A DNA stretch of 58,958 nucleotides, from contig NW_019091358.1 in NCBI RefSeq assembly GCF_001949145.1, positions 2,351,553 to 2,410,510 on the forward strand. The letters run 5' to 3'. The notes beneath the pieces are model-generated. The model did not search any database. It worked only from the letters and a program-made list of their open reading frames with translations, and had not been told where the DNA came from. This DNA is from Acanthaster planci. Its lineage: Eukaryota; Echinodermata; Asteroidea; Valvatida; Acanthasteridae. The position numbers and the translations under genes were made by a program. This document shows positions 36,101-48,231 of the stretch, piece after piece; position 1 is the first letter of the stretch; each line of letters opens with the position of its first letter.

Positions 36101-38262
36101 GTATAGGGAGTGTAAATCGGCCAGACTGGGGGAACCCCAGCTGCAGTTGTTTGGTTAGAATGCTAGACTCAATGGACACGTAGTGTTATTGAAATAAGAA
36201 TTGCGACGTCGGCTGATCGGTCTACACTGAAGATGATTCTTGCTGCACAGTTCGATTTTTGTTTTTATTTATTTACTTTAAGTTCATACAGTGGGTCCAC
36301 ATTTCCCCATTGAAAAATTTCTGCGAAAGGGTTGGGAGCTGGCTACTACCAAGTATCTACAAAACAGAGAATCATCAAAGAAAAGGAAATTAAGAGCAGC
36401 AAAATAATTCAATTTCTAGCAGATTTTTATTCACAAATAAATATTACAATTAGGCTTCTCCCTGGAATGATACCACTGCTTTGCTCTTGAATTAGGAAAG
36501 TTGTATCAGCATAAAAACCAAACAGACATCAACCATGTTATACATGGCAAATACAAAACTAAGTTCACCTATAACACAAAGGTGAATTTTCACGGGCTCC
36601 ATTATACGGACCCCTTAAATTGACTGGTACGAAAGTCCATTACTGTACGTAGATAGATCTCATGCAGGATAGATAGTGATGGTATATCAGGAGAGACTAA
36701 CGGAAGAATAATTTATCATGGAAAATCGTATTGTGACAAAGACATGTTCAGGGCTTAGTACTCCTACACTCTCAATAAAACACAACCTTCAATGGAATTA
36801 AGACCGAAGCTTAAAGCCCAGAGAGCGGCTTATGCTGAAACGAGATTTCAATGTTGGATATAAATTTGAGAAAACTAATATGAACTTCGATGCTCAGGAT
36901 AAAAAAAAAGATGTTCTCCCTAGGGCCCTGGTCATGATCCCTTGTTTCATTTAGTATCCACCCCTAGCGCAAGTGAAAGTAAAAACAGTGAATACGACTT
37001 CATACAAAAGCAGCATGTTCCTGTAAGAATCCTGTACGTGAAACTGTGGAATACACAGAAATGTTGCTCACTATTGTGGGTATGGAATGTATGCATTTGA
37101 AGAGCTTGCCGCTAAACTGGAAACACCTAGCTTGTCAAGGTACCACCTAATTGAGTTGTTTCCATCCGTTCAGATAATTGCACTATTAAACTTGAATAAA
37201 AATGCAATGGTCAAACAAGCGTTAGCACTGAATAATTCAAATACAAACCAGGCGAAAAGTAATACGGCAGTGCGAAGTAAAAACAAGAACCCAGTATCTG
37301 GGTAACAAATGACCAAAAAATGGAAAAAAAATCTGCACTGCAGAAACATTTAAGTAGATAACCACATTCACTTCATACTCACTGAAAGTAGTTTTTTCCC
37401 TTTTGTTATACCCGGTAGAAGGCAATTTGTAGAGTATAAGAAAATTTTATATCTATACTTCAAACTGGAGAACCGCTCCATCTTGATAACGTTTTCAAGT
37501 GGTCTATACACGTCTGTTCCAGAAAAACAATTAACCAGATCTCAGATCGGTGGAATCAGTCACTAATGTGCGACTGCGTGCCTCATTTTAACGTTGTCAT
37601 GGAGTGTAAACCTAGCGCTTCATGTGATAGACTATTACACAGCGTTTTGCCTAGAAGAGACCGAGTTTGCTCAGAGACCATACATCTATCTGCGAACTGA
37701 ACCTTGCTCCGTTTGTCGTGTAATTCATTTTAAAGATAGCTATTCTGTCCCATCAAAAATTTTTTAACGCATTGGCCCGTACGGAATCTAATGAATACGA
37801 GTAAAAAGAGCAGAAGCACAGACTATTTAATATTGCCAATGGCCATTAACCTATCAAGAAATGAAACTTTTCCGTTGTGGGTGTTCTAGGTGCATTGCTC
37901 ACGTCAATTTGAGGGGAAAAAAGGGAAAGCACTCAGAAAAAAAAAGTTGTTCCGTGCTAGGTATTTTCAAAGACACCATGGCTGGGTTCCCGAATTTTAC
38001 TTTGCAGTGGTGCTTGCGGGTGAATACTTTTTTAATGTAAAAACTCAACTCTAGTGCTTTTGAAAGTCCTGCTGTGTTTACAAAAAGTTGTCACAGTTTG
38101 ATGCCACTGCATTGGAAGACACCCCCATCAGCCTAACAGCGCAAGCAATCCAGCTCGGGCACCTGCAATCATTGACAAATCTCGTTGGGCCTCCAACTCT
38201 CGACGCCCTTTCAAATTAACTAAGCACATCAGTTTGAACAGCTATGGGCAGAAATGCCACGG
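33161..38262. other. long spacer with three small dyads
   Basis: A 35-bp hairpin lies at 33792-33826 (GGTTT and AAACC ends, GCCCTTA paired with TAAGGGT). A perfect palindrome CAACATATGTTG lies at 34268-34279, and another, CTTCTTCGAAGAAG, at 34793-34806, just after a pyrimidine tract ending in CAG that resembles a splice acceptor. Open frames at 34318-34734 (138 codons, no ATG start) and 34722-34910 have no domain. No gene is supported. Confidence 0.45.
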
Positions 38263-38433
38263 TGCATTGTCTACGGTGCACTCGTGCAAAATAGTTGTGA
38301 CCGTACACCATAGAGTCTATGCTGTACACGCACAATACAAAACGAATAATTATCTTGCTTTTTCTTACACAATTTGTCCGAAACGTACATTTGTCTATAA
38401 CAGTCGACTGTCAGTTTTGTTTTTCACAAACGA

Positions 38434-38467
38434 CAGAAAACACATGCCAAACAGCACAGTAGACACA
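38434..38467 (+). repeat. 34-bp dispersed repeat, copy 1
   Basis: CAGAAAACACATGCCAAAC followed by AGCACAGTAGACACA matches 39957-39990 at 28 of 34 positions. All six differences are transitions. A partial inverted relative (GCATTGTCTACGGTGC) lies at about 38264-38279. The overlapping frame at 38234-38653 (139 codons from a TTG) is not credible as a gene. Confidence 0.6.
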
Positions 38468-39272
38468 TACAGAACTGTGAACCAATTCAGACAATCCTGG
38501 CCAAATCTCATTGGTCTCCAACCCCCCCCCCTCTCAGAGTTGGGTGTCGACAACATTGAGCAGGTGATTGGGGGACCTGGGGAACTATTGGTACTAACAG
38601 CTTTTGCCATGATTGTGGAACATCATCATTCTGATCTATGGTGTGGACTGTGAAAGAGTGACTGATGAGAAAAGGGAAGTATGAATAGGAAGAAGCACAC
38701 TGACTTATTCACATCAACATTTCACACAAATGAAAATACAACGTACGGTCTACAGTGTTGAATGACAGGAAAAGTGCTTGTTCAACCACATCTTTAAAGA
38801 GAAGGAATTTGCTGTAAAGAGGTTTTCTTCACAGTACAATGTGTCTGAAGAGCTATACACCCACGTCAGAATCTCCACAAAACACGTTATTTTGCATAAC
38901 TATTGGATTCCTGATTTGGCTGTCATTTTATCCGAGTAAAGAAAACGAGCGAAAACGCCCCCCCCCAAAAAGGGCACAAATGGCATGTCATTCACATAAT
39001 ACTGTGAACTACCTCAGTTATGTAGACAGGTGTATTGACGTGGTCTGTGGACTTGCCCATATTGGCGCCCTTTCATATAAAAAACAGTAAAGTGAAGTTG
39101 CCAAGAAGAACATTTAATGTTGACGAAAACTGTATGTGTAAATGTGGGGTTTTTTGCTACGTGATGCACTATTGTAGCGTTTTAATCACTCTGTCTTTAC
39201 GCAGCTACATTATGTGCAGTAAGGATACTGATTTTGTTATCTCCTTAATATGAACCGTGAAAAGCAATACTA

Positions 39273-39336
39273 TCTGAAATGGCCGAATGGTTATCAGAAT
39301 GTTAGACGGTGGGTTCGAGTCCCTGGGGTGCTTTTT
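39273..39336 (+). mobile_element. tRNA-like fragment with deleted anticodon arm
   Basis: An A-box-like TGGCCGAATGGTTATCAG (39280-39297) and a B box GGTTCGAGTCC (39312-39322) are followed by a T5 run (39332-39336) that could end RNA polymerase III transcription. The boxes are 32 bp apart, too close for a tRNA with an anticodon arm, and the D-arm is of the Leu/Ser type. So this is a tRNA pseudogene or the head of a SINE, not a working tRNA gene. Confidence 0.5.
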
Positions 39337-39374
39337 ATATTTCCAACGCTAGGCTCCAGGTCAGTAGCTATAAG

Positions 39375-39455
39375 AGTGGTGGTGGCGGTGGTGGTGGCTG
39401 TGGTGGTGGCGGCAGCGGCAGCCGCAGCCGCAGCGGCAGTAGTAGTGGTAGTAGA
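39375..39455 (+). repeat. GGT/GGC/GCA-rich microsatellite
   Basis: GGT and GGC triplets grade into GCA/GCC and then AGT triplets, followed by GATCATGATCATGG. The Ala/Val-rich and Pro-rich frames across it are repeat artefacts. It starts about 40 bp after the tRNA-like fragment. Confidence 0.85.
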
Positions 39456-39956
39456 TCATGATCATGGTGATGACTGGCATATACGGCAAAGTGGTGCCCT
39501 GCGTTGCCATATGCTGTATCGTCAGCGTCACTCGTAGGTATGGATGTCAAATCAATAACGCTTTTAGTTTTACCCCTTCGTCGCTGCAGAACGGGCATAG
39601 CCCATGGAATTTCCCCCACGGTAACCCACGTAATACTTTATTTTGATCTGACTGAAACTTAATGTTGTCATTTTAGTTAATCTGTGCCTCATATCTATAT
39701 ATCTATATATCAATATCGGAATTCGGAGTTACAAAAATGGCACGGCACAAAGTCACCATTACATAGTCAGATATGTCCCCTTTCTAACTCAAATAGAATA
39801 CTGCCAAAATGTACCTGTCATTTTTCAACATTTTCTAAAAGTCAAATAGAAGTACTGACCATTCCATATTTCCCCAGGTGCTGAGCACGAAAATGGCATG
39901 ATGGACACTGTAAGTTGTTTCTGTACCAAAATGGGCCCTTTGCATCAGCAGTCAGC

Positions 39957-39990
39957 CAGAAAGCGCACACCAAACGGCACGGTAGACACA
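39957..39990 (+). repeat. 34-bp dispersed repeat, copy 2
   Basis: CAGAAAGCGCACACCAAAC followed by GGCACGGTAGACACA. Three of its CpG positions are CA in copy 1, as expected if methylated CpG decayed there. The parent element is unknown. Confidence 0.6.
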
Positions 39991-40009
39991 ATGTTGAGTA
40001 CCGGGTCAA

Positions 40010-40798
40010 TGTGCGCGGTCTGCGCTCCGGCTGGTTATTACAACATTGACGCGAGAGTGGATGTGAAGACAGAGAGCATGTAGTGTGGACATCCGGGAGT
40101 TTCATAAAATGGCGGGTAGCAACCATTCCGCACCGATGAAAACAGCTGCAACGAGCGGGCGCTTACGTACTGATCAAAGAAAAGATTGTGTAACCCGACC
40201 CCTGACTGGCTGGTGCGCGTGTACGTCGCCATGGCGGCTGTTTTCATCAGCGGGATACCTGCCACTTTGTCAAGGACTGTAGACTGGCCCCTGCCCTCAT
40301 TGTGAATGGGGACCAGTAGTTAGTTTTTATGCAACGTTCTGGTTGGCCCTTGTTTGCACGCATAATGAACAGCACTGTAAAAACCAACGCCAAATATAAA
40401 CGTGTCATTGGAATTACCTTGTGTAGATGTTTTTGTGCATTGTTACTAACACCCAAATGTGTAATTGTATCTAAATTTATAAACTTATCAACACGTATTT
40501 GTTAAATAAATAAACACCACAATATACTTAGCTTTGGATTATTAACGCCAAAACACATTCATGAAGTGCTGCCACGAAGGGGTTTCGAGGTAGGTGACAT
40601 TTTTGGTGAAATCTCAAAAACGGGACTACTGTATAATCGTAGATTATCTCACTTGAAAGAAAGTTCATAAGAGTCAGTAAAATTTCGCCAAGGATGACGT
40701 AGTTTTCAATAAAACAGAAATTTGTTCTCTTTTTTGGCGATGGTCGTTTCGTTTTATACAACATATCTCTTAACGGGCGCTGATTTTTATGTAGGCCT
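40010..40798. other. spacer
   Basis: No gene is recognised. GC-richer around 40085-40290, where two ATGGCGG words (YY1-like) occur at about 40109 and 40213. Confidence 0.45.
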
Positions 40799-40884
40799 AT
40801 ATTGACAAAAATATACACATACAGTCAGTTTCTGAATTGATCTCATTCAGAGCACTGACTGTATACGTGTTCTTTTGTCAATAT
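40799..40884 (+). ncRNA. candidate precursor-microRNA-like hairpin
   Basis: The two arms fold over almost the whole 86 nt. ATATTGACAAAA (40799-40810) pairs perfectly with TTTTGTCAATAT (40873-40884). After a short mismatched zone, ATACAGTCAGT pairs with ACTGACTGTAT. TTCTGAA then pairs with TTCAGAG around a terminal loop of about 9 bases. Counting the outer 31 bp, 26 positions match. Size, bulge pattern and small loop suit an animal microRNA precursor. A short palindromic MITE is the alternative, and a TAGGCCTA octamer abuts the left end. I do not recognise the arm sequences as a known microRNA. Confidence 0.35.
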
Positions 40885-43800
40885 TCTGATCACGATGCTA
40901 CGCAACCCTTTTATATTTCGCCGACTTTTATGTGTAGTGTGTGCAGATGTTGTGAGAGTCTGAATGAACAGGTAATACTAAACGCAGCTAAAAACATACC
41001 GGCAGAAATTCACTAAACGCGTGGTAAACTGAAATAAGAGGAAACTGCGTGTTAGGTAAAGTAGAAAGTTAATTGGATCTTAGGGAAGTTAATTTTTTTA
41101 GGAAAGGGGGTTGTTAACGCAAAAACGTTGCAAACTCGGAATAACCCCCAGGACGTAATGGTACGGTCTGAACAGGTGGCAATATCTGAGCTGCAAAACG
41201 AGAGGATTTTCGACAACAAAAAGTACGATTTCCACACTTAAAATCACCCGTGTTTCAAGATACAATTCCCTCTTTGTCCATAATTATGAGTCAGTTTTAG
41301 ATGAAGTTTTAGATTTTCATTGACATGTAAATTGACGTGCAAATTGAAAGTGAGGTCACTAAGCATTATTGCGCACGCCCCAGCCGTATCAGTGTCATAG
41401 ACACGAGGCGACTGCATAAGCCTACTTCATTTCTGAATGAAGTTTTTCCACTAATCTGCAATGCAACCGTATATTGTCGAGGGGGCGTATTACTTCACTG
41501 ATTACTCCTGTCTGTTGAATACTTTTTAAGGGAAAGTGAACCTGTCGTGCCTGTTCCCACCCTGACTCCACAGGTTTTAAGTTGTTCGCTTACTTCGAAC
41601 GCCCTATACTTCATGGATTTTACGCAGGATGAATTAAAAGATCTTCGATTAACGCGGTTAAAAATTCTGCTCTATCTTTCTCGATTTTTCCACAAAGCAG
41701 TTGACTCGAACATGAAACAGTTCTAATCAGTGGAATGAAAAGTGCAGTGATTCTTATACACAGTTATCATCCTATCTTGTGAAATTAAGACTAAAAACCA
41801 AGGTGTCATCTCTCTTGCAAGGAGTTGAGACATTAACATTTATTTTGACAGTGAACTTTGTAATTTAAGTTCACACTGACATTTAACAACATTTTGTTAA
41901 TAATAGTCTTTATTTTCTCATACTTTTTGCCATTTATCAAATCCATGAAGGTCTATCTACTACCTACATACATATACTTTGCGCGACACCGTGGTCTTTG
42001 CCAGTGTAAACATACACTATTCTCTCTTGAAAAACAGTCTCATACTCTTCAACCAAAACAATTTTATCTACTAGTTTTTTCGGGATAGATTCTACTTTGT
42101 CACCTTTGTGTCACAATACGGTGGACCGTTACTTTCGTACTTTGGCATGTATTCCTATAAGGACGATTTCTTTACTGTATAGCAGTAGATTATTGTTTAT
42201 GTAAACTTAGAGACTGGTGTCTTGTACCATGCAAAATGCCTTAATCGTTTCCCGTTTAGGTCCTACTTGTTTTAAATTGAGAAGTGGCTGGTGTCTCGTG
42301 CGTAATTTAGGAATGTTTAATGAAATGTGGAAATATTAAATGCACTTCGCTAAAAAACATCAAGCCAACATACCGAAGTTTGTTTAGATCGAATAAAAGT
42401 TGAGGTTGCGGGCTGGAATCTGTTTATGATGAAACTTCTTCAAGGAGATCTAAAACCAATGCTGTTTTAGGGTTTAGGACTCAGGTTAATCGTAACAATT
42501 TCAAGGCCTATCTAAAACATGTAACGCCCACAAGGTACAGTGTCCCTGACCGAGACCTTGTAGGCCTATATGTTGGCACAGGTACAGCTAACTTAACACG
42601 AAACACCCTTTGGCTTCATGGAGAAGCTTTTCACTTGGTTATTAGACGACAAAGTGAACAAATTCTCTGCAGATGAAAAATCGCCTTTCTTTACATTCGA
42701 GACGCAAATTTTAGATTGCCAGACGGCAAAGTCTGGATGGATCAGTGGGACTAATGAAGCCCACGTTGTCTATATCAAATCGCAACCTGATACGCAAAAA
42801 CACCAAGACACCCTATGCGGAGTGTGAAGCCTTAACAGCGGTCGGCGAGCCTGATCCATCACGGCTGACAACGTGCATCTAATTTGATTTTAGAAACGGG
42901 ATAGACTATGAACAGCTAACGATATCCAATAAGTACCTCGTCGTTCTCAGTAAAACGCAAAGGGGGGACTTGACGCCTTCAAAACCCACTTTGCTGCCTC
43001 AGTAACGACCGCGGCGCGATGCACAAACCTCCATTGCAGGCTTTTATGAGTATAACATCAGGCTAGTTAATTGTTTCATCTAAACACCAAACATTGAAAG
43101 TTTACGACACAAACAGTGAAAAATAATAACCCATCTTGTGTAAAGGCAGTGGAGTAGAAAGAGAGGAGTTACTTCCGCGTTTTATACCTACTCAGCTCTT
43201 CATAACGCTTTGATAACCCGTCTACCACCAGAAGCGGGCATCCTGGTTTTCTGTCCGGGGACAGATTTTTTTTCGTAAATGATTGTCATTTTCTTATCGT
43301 TAAAAGACCCCGCCCTTCCAGAGAACGGAGCTCACACATTTGTTAAGCTGTTATTCCATTACAAATCATAGCATTTAAAGATAAGCCACCAATTTCAACC
43401 ATCCACATACAAAGACTTTTTTCAGGCTGAAGGTAACAGATTTAAGCATTTTGCACTCTTATGTGAATGACCATCAAGTTGTTTTGAGGGGTCCTCTATG
43501 GCCTACCCTAAGAGGTAAAATCCCCATAGCTCTGATGTGGTATAGGCAATGGAACATTTTGTGATGGTATTCCGTGTCTTCGTTTTGGGAAGGGAAAAGG
43601 AGAATGAAATGAGTATGAACAGATGGACCACTAGGAAGTGGTAAACTCACCAATGAGCTGGCTTCTTAGAACTAGTTTCCTGCCAGTGAACCATGGTTTC
43701 AACGATGATGCCGATACTGATCGCTGTTCAGAAAATTAACCCAAGGATCTCAAAGACTTGCCACACGTCCACTTGTTTTACAGCACGGCGTGCAGTAACA

Positions 43801-43919
43801 CCTGACAAGAGGTAAACAGAAACATCAGAATTCAATCCTTGTGGGTGTAATTTTTTTCAAAAGTAGACTTACTTTTGAAATCCAGAAGCTTATATAACGT
43901 TGGTTGTTAGCCTAAATGA
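40885..43919. other. spacer
   Basis: A TAGGCCTA octamer lies at 42561-42568, and an ATTGACATGTAA/ATTGACGTGCAA pair of adjacent words near 41320-41343. No exon, RNA gene or larger repeat is seen. Confidence 0.5.
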
Positions 43920-44300
43920 ATAAGGCTCCCGGCCGTTTTTTAGTCTTTGTTCAATCGTTTGGGAACGATGAAGACACAAGAGAACGAGCAAATGGAGTCA
44001 AAGGAAGACAGTTAACCTCACGGTCGCTTACATGTCGGTTTGGAGCCATTGGGCTTGGCAGAGCGATGTAGAAATAATGCCGCTACCAAGCGACAGGGCT
44101 CACTTTTTATCAGGACAAGAAGTGGCATTGCCGTCCCATACATTTGTCGGTATCAGACAGTGTATGCCCATGGATGATGCACACAGCCCTGGGCGTCAGC
44201 GAGTCTGCCGTTCTTTTCCCACAAAACTTCTGAATAAGACTGTCTGCAACACACACGCGCACAAACTCTCTTTTTTTTTTACTGCGCACGTTCCATAGTT
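43920..44300. promoter_or_regulatory. candidate conserved non-coding block
   Basis: GC-richer than its flanks, with CTTTGTTC and CAATCGTTTGGG words near 43945 and ACAAGAGAAC near 43976, which resemble HMG-box sites. It ends in a pyrimidine/T run at about 44268-44280. Overlapping frames on opposite strands (44032-44298 and 44110-44313) are not convincing. The regulatory call is inference. Confidence 0.2.
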
Positions 44301-44934
44301 CAAGCGTGGGCATGTCTCAATCAATCAATGCAGCTGCTTTGGATCTTTCCTGCGCCGGCGGCAAGACGTTGCCTACACATTGACAGCACAATTGCAACCG
44401 TCTCCCGAACTGTCTTCTTGTCATTTGGGCGTCTTATTTCACTGACGGGCAAATGGTTTTGACAGTAACAATTTGTCTTTCAAAATGCTGTTCGCTACTT
44501 TTGGTTGTGCCAGGGTTTGCGGAGATGGAGGTGGGGCCGGGGGTTGAGGAATATTTTTCTTCTTCCACTGCTGGGCAGTAAGCTTTCCTACTTTTTCTTT
44601 TGAAACAAAAACCAATGGACATCAGCTCAAATAATTTTGGTTTATTGTAAAATACATATATAGAAGTAGACGTGCCATGAATGTTATTTTGGATTCTCAA
44701 TTTCAAGTATACCCTTAACTAATGGCACTAATCAACAGTATGGTTATGGATGTGCATACATACAGTAAAAGGTCAGTAATGAACACCGCTATACCAAATA
44801 GTCTGGCAGACCCAACATCCCCCTGCCCTCCTGAATTTTCTGCGCACTTTATCACAAACTTGCTTTAAATAAAAGAAACATCTATAACTCGCAGGTTAAG
44901 GTAAATAGTAGCCATGATGGAACATCGGCTAACA
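44301..44934. other. spacer
   Basis: No gene or repeat is recognised. The minus-strand frame at 44434-44706 has no domain. Confidence 0.5.
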
Positions 44935-44959
44935 CGTTGCACGGTGTCTATCGTTTGTG

Positions 44960-45190
44960 GGTAGCATAATTAAGCCTTGTTTCCATATCGACGTAAGAAA
45001 CGCAGAAAGCAACGCTATCAAGACGCAAACCGCAACGCGGAGACATGGAAACATACCAAACGGAGGTGTCGCCGACAACAAAAACCAGCCAGCGAACGAT
45101 CAGCAAAGTTGAGCCAGGTTCAACTTTGCCGAGTGTCTGCGTCGAGCCGCAGTATCCCCCATACAAACACGCATGGTAGCGTGCCTGGCG
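44960..45190. mobile_element. MITE-like fragment with CG-rich core
   Basis: TGTTTCCAT (44978-44986) and its complement ATGGAAACA (45045-45053) face each other around a core of repeated AACGC/ACGC words. Alternating 'tttccat' ends and 'acgcaacgc' cores resemble small Harbinger-type elements I recall from lancelets, but no full terminal repeat or target duplication is visible. The Arg-rich 102-codon frame at 44977-45285 is a by-product of these words. Confidence 0.3.
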
Positions 45191-47319
45191 TGCAACAACT
45201 AAAGTCCCTCTCGCTTAGGTCCACCAAATTTTGCCCATTTTCTCCTTTGTGCTTAAATAATTATTACACCCCTGTGATCAACTAAATAGCTGACCATCAA
45301 TGAAATGCATGAAACTGGAGTACAGGTTTGGCATCATAAGGTGGCACAGTCAATCTAAAAGGGTAGTCTCCGATTTTACCTTTAAAAAATCTTCGACACA
45401 GATAATAGATACGCAGATATACCCTAAACATTGTTTTTTACTTTACTTGCAGAAATCTTCCTAATTTCGATCTTTTTTTTTTAAATCGCTTTTATGACAT
45501 TTCGCTAAGACTTACGACATGCATCCTGTATTTGAATGGTTCCCGGTGGGGCTCTTTTACTAAATAGTCATTTACCAGCAGGAACTAGTGTAACAGTACT
45601 GCATGTCGGATGTGCGTTTTACGCGACCAGTCAAAGAAAACTTGATCCCATCAAGACTACCAGAAAGTTGAAACATGAAAGGAGATGAACACACATATAG
45701 CAAAATGTAGGAATTTCAATGCTTTTATTATTTAACTTAAATGTTTGAGTATAAGTGTTGGCCCAAAATCCTCACATAGAAATATTTGTGGTCCGCTTCA
45801 TGTTTGAATCGTCAGAGTTTGGAACATTTGTTTCCCGTGAGACTGTTTTCTTTGAGTGCCGAAATACAGTGCGATGGGAAGACAGACCACTGTATTCGGA
45901 AACCTGAGAAATCGCTCTTCTGGCAGCACTCCACTTGAGCGTACTGGTCAGACGGCACCGTCTCAGGGCGGTAGCTTTGAAAACCACCAACGCTTCCCAA
46001 CACATCGGTTCGTAGCCCTGTTGAGCAGGTTTGTCAGCTGTAGGCCTACGTGCACGAAACCGCTATGTTTGGTATTCTTAATACCACTCCACACCGTGTG
46101 GAATTTCATACAGCTTGCTGCGAATGAGCCATTTCAGTATTCCAACAGTGCATGCTCAGTACGAGGCTATTCTGGAACAGCTGTGGGCGCATCCAATAGT
46201 CTGTCCTATCAGCTGACTTTCGCTACGCTGACCCTGGCTTTTTGATTTACAGAACTGGCTCATTAAAAAGCGCCCTAAGTTTCACCGCTCTGTAAGGCAC
46301 GTTTGCTTCGAACGTTTCCACTCTATTCTACCGTTGAGAGAATATTCATCTTTGGGAATATCTTCCCCTGGTTCACAGACTGCTGAAGAGACAGTTGCCG
46401 CAGGTACGGTCGTTGTGAGGTAACACAGCTCGCATAACACAGTTAGCAATTAGACAGCTGTTTAAGCACGGGATTTCATCGAATCGGCTGGGGAAAAGTG
46501 CAGCGTTACGAAACAACTGTTCCACGCAAGGAGATTTCCGCAGGCCATATTGTGCAACAGGATTGGACACAATCTCAGGGAATGGTATAAGATTGCAGAC
46601 TTAATAGCTCCTGACAAGTTGAGACTCTGCTGCTGACACCCAAACCTCGTCGAGGTCCACTGGGAGAATAACAGCCAATTCCCGTAGTCAGGGCGAGCAG
46701 CGTCTAAGTAGGCGAAGTGGACTTTAATGGTTCTCAAATTGCTATCTTTTTTTTCTGCCTGTCTCCGTTTCTGACAGCATGAACACTAAGGCTTTATATA
46801 ATTCTGGGATTAAGTAACTGAGTTTCAGAAACAGGCAGAGGCTATTGAACCAAGCATAATGCAAATGAAGTGCAGCATTTTCTGAACCTTCGTATAGTTG
46901 CTGATATTGATTATAAATTGAAATTGTCTATTGATAAACCACGGTCGAATTCCACCTCTCTCGAAGCTAATATGTAATTATCCACAAAGAGTAAAAGGAA
47001 AACGTGTTGCTTCTGTAAACACCTTAAATCGTCAGCGATCTTTTTTTAAATAATTTCCGCTTCAGTTTTAACGGTTGTTTCAATCCATTTCTTTGTATTT
47101 AATGTTTATTATATTCACTAGGAGTCGATTTCAACCTCCAAACTTCAGAATGTATACAAAGTTCGGGGTTGACGATCGTAAGAATGTGTCTTTTCAATTT
47201 ACCCACATAATGGCATCAGTTTGGCTTCTAGTCTAACCATTTTATTTTGGAGCCATTTCTCGGAATATTTGCGGGGCTCGACGTACGACTCTCAGCTCCG
47301 TTTTAGAGCAGTCCATGTT
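45191..47319. other. spacer, some CpG-rich stretches
   Basis: A TAGGCCTA octamer lies at 46041-46048. Frames up to 129 codons at 45856-46245 overlap others on the opposite strand and show no domain. Confidence 0.45.
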
Positions 47320-47830
47320 GCATTGGAAGCTCAAGGCAAGAGTTGCTGGTTTAATGCACAGCTGTAGGTCCACAAGACGCCGCTCCTAGATTACATCGAG
47401 ATGAGTTCAATCACCGGCATTATCGAGAGCACTCGCCAAAAAAACAAATCAATTTGATTGTGCCTGCGCTTCAATCGGCTTCGCCCAATCGAAACTGTCG
47501 TCGCATTTTTCTCCAAAATGAGGTCAACCAATGGAGTATATTTTCAGTAAATTTTCAGTATTTTCTTGCTGCATCAAAAGCAATTTGTCTGGCATTATCA
47601 CGCGCTAATGGCGTGCAGATGTGTGTGCATTAACGCGAGATTTCTCCACAGATTGTCATTTCAAATAAACAGTCATGAGTGTTTCACAGCAATTCCAGCG
47701 TTGACAGCACCAAACTTTACATTTATTGAGTCACTCTGGAAAGGCCATTTTCGATATAAAACTAAAAAGTAATACCTGAATCATAACGTCCTTATGTCTT
47801 GGCATCACAGCGTTTTCCATCTCAAACATC
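47320..47830 (+). repeat. diverged tandem duplication, unit 1
   Basis: Blocks in order: GCATTGGAAGCTCAAG (47320), TTAATGCACAGCTGTAGG (47351), CGCCGCTCCTAGATTACAT, AAATCAATTTG, CCAAAATGAGGTCAACC (to 47529), TTTCACAGC then GACAGCACCAAACTTT (47703), and TTGGCAT (47799). Each has a counterpart in the same order in unit 2. No shared open frame persists, so the duplicated material is non-coding or long decayed. Confidence 0.6.
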
Positions 47831-48231
47831 TTTCTTGTATTTCTGGTTGTGCCAATACAGGATTGGGGCAACGATGGCATTCATTACTAAATGACAGGCG
47901 AGGAAGTATTTTTATATCCCCCGGGTTCCATATTCACATCTCCGACGCAGAGTACATCTTTGAGAATAATTCGAAATAGTCTCAGGCTTTCGTTACATAC
48001 AGCGGCGCAAAACTTAAGATATTGAACCTTGCTCTGTGCACACAATTGAGGTAAAAATCGCACTTGAAATGGGCTCTCCGTACAGTTAATAGCCAGGTGG
48101 AGTGAGCCTTATACAAAGAATTTCTCTGGGACAATTATAGTTTCCCCTCGTTCTATCTTCTCACGTTGGGTGGCTTGCAGTGCAAATCCGAGCACGCTTG
48201 TGAGTAGGTTTTACCTTTTACCCTATAAAGT
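47831..48231. other. spacer between the duplicated units
   Basis: No clear match to either unit or to the sequence before unit 1. Nothing else is recognised. Confidence 0.4.

Noticed and set aside
38234-38653. 139-codon plus-strand frame
   Set aside because: It starts at TTG and runs through a dispersed repeat and a C-run; no domain.
39250-39619. Ala/Val-rich and Pro-rich frames on opposite strands
   Set aside because: Both are translations of the GGT/GCA microsatellite.
44977-45285. Arg-rich 102-codon frame
   Set aside because: The Arg/Gln richness comes from repeated AACGC-type words of a MITE-like fragment.
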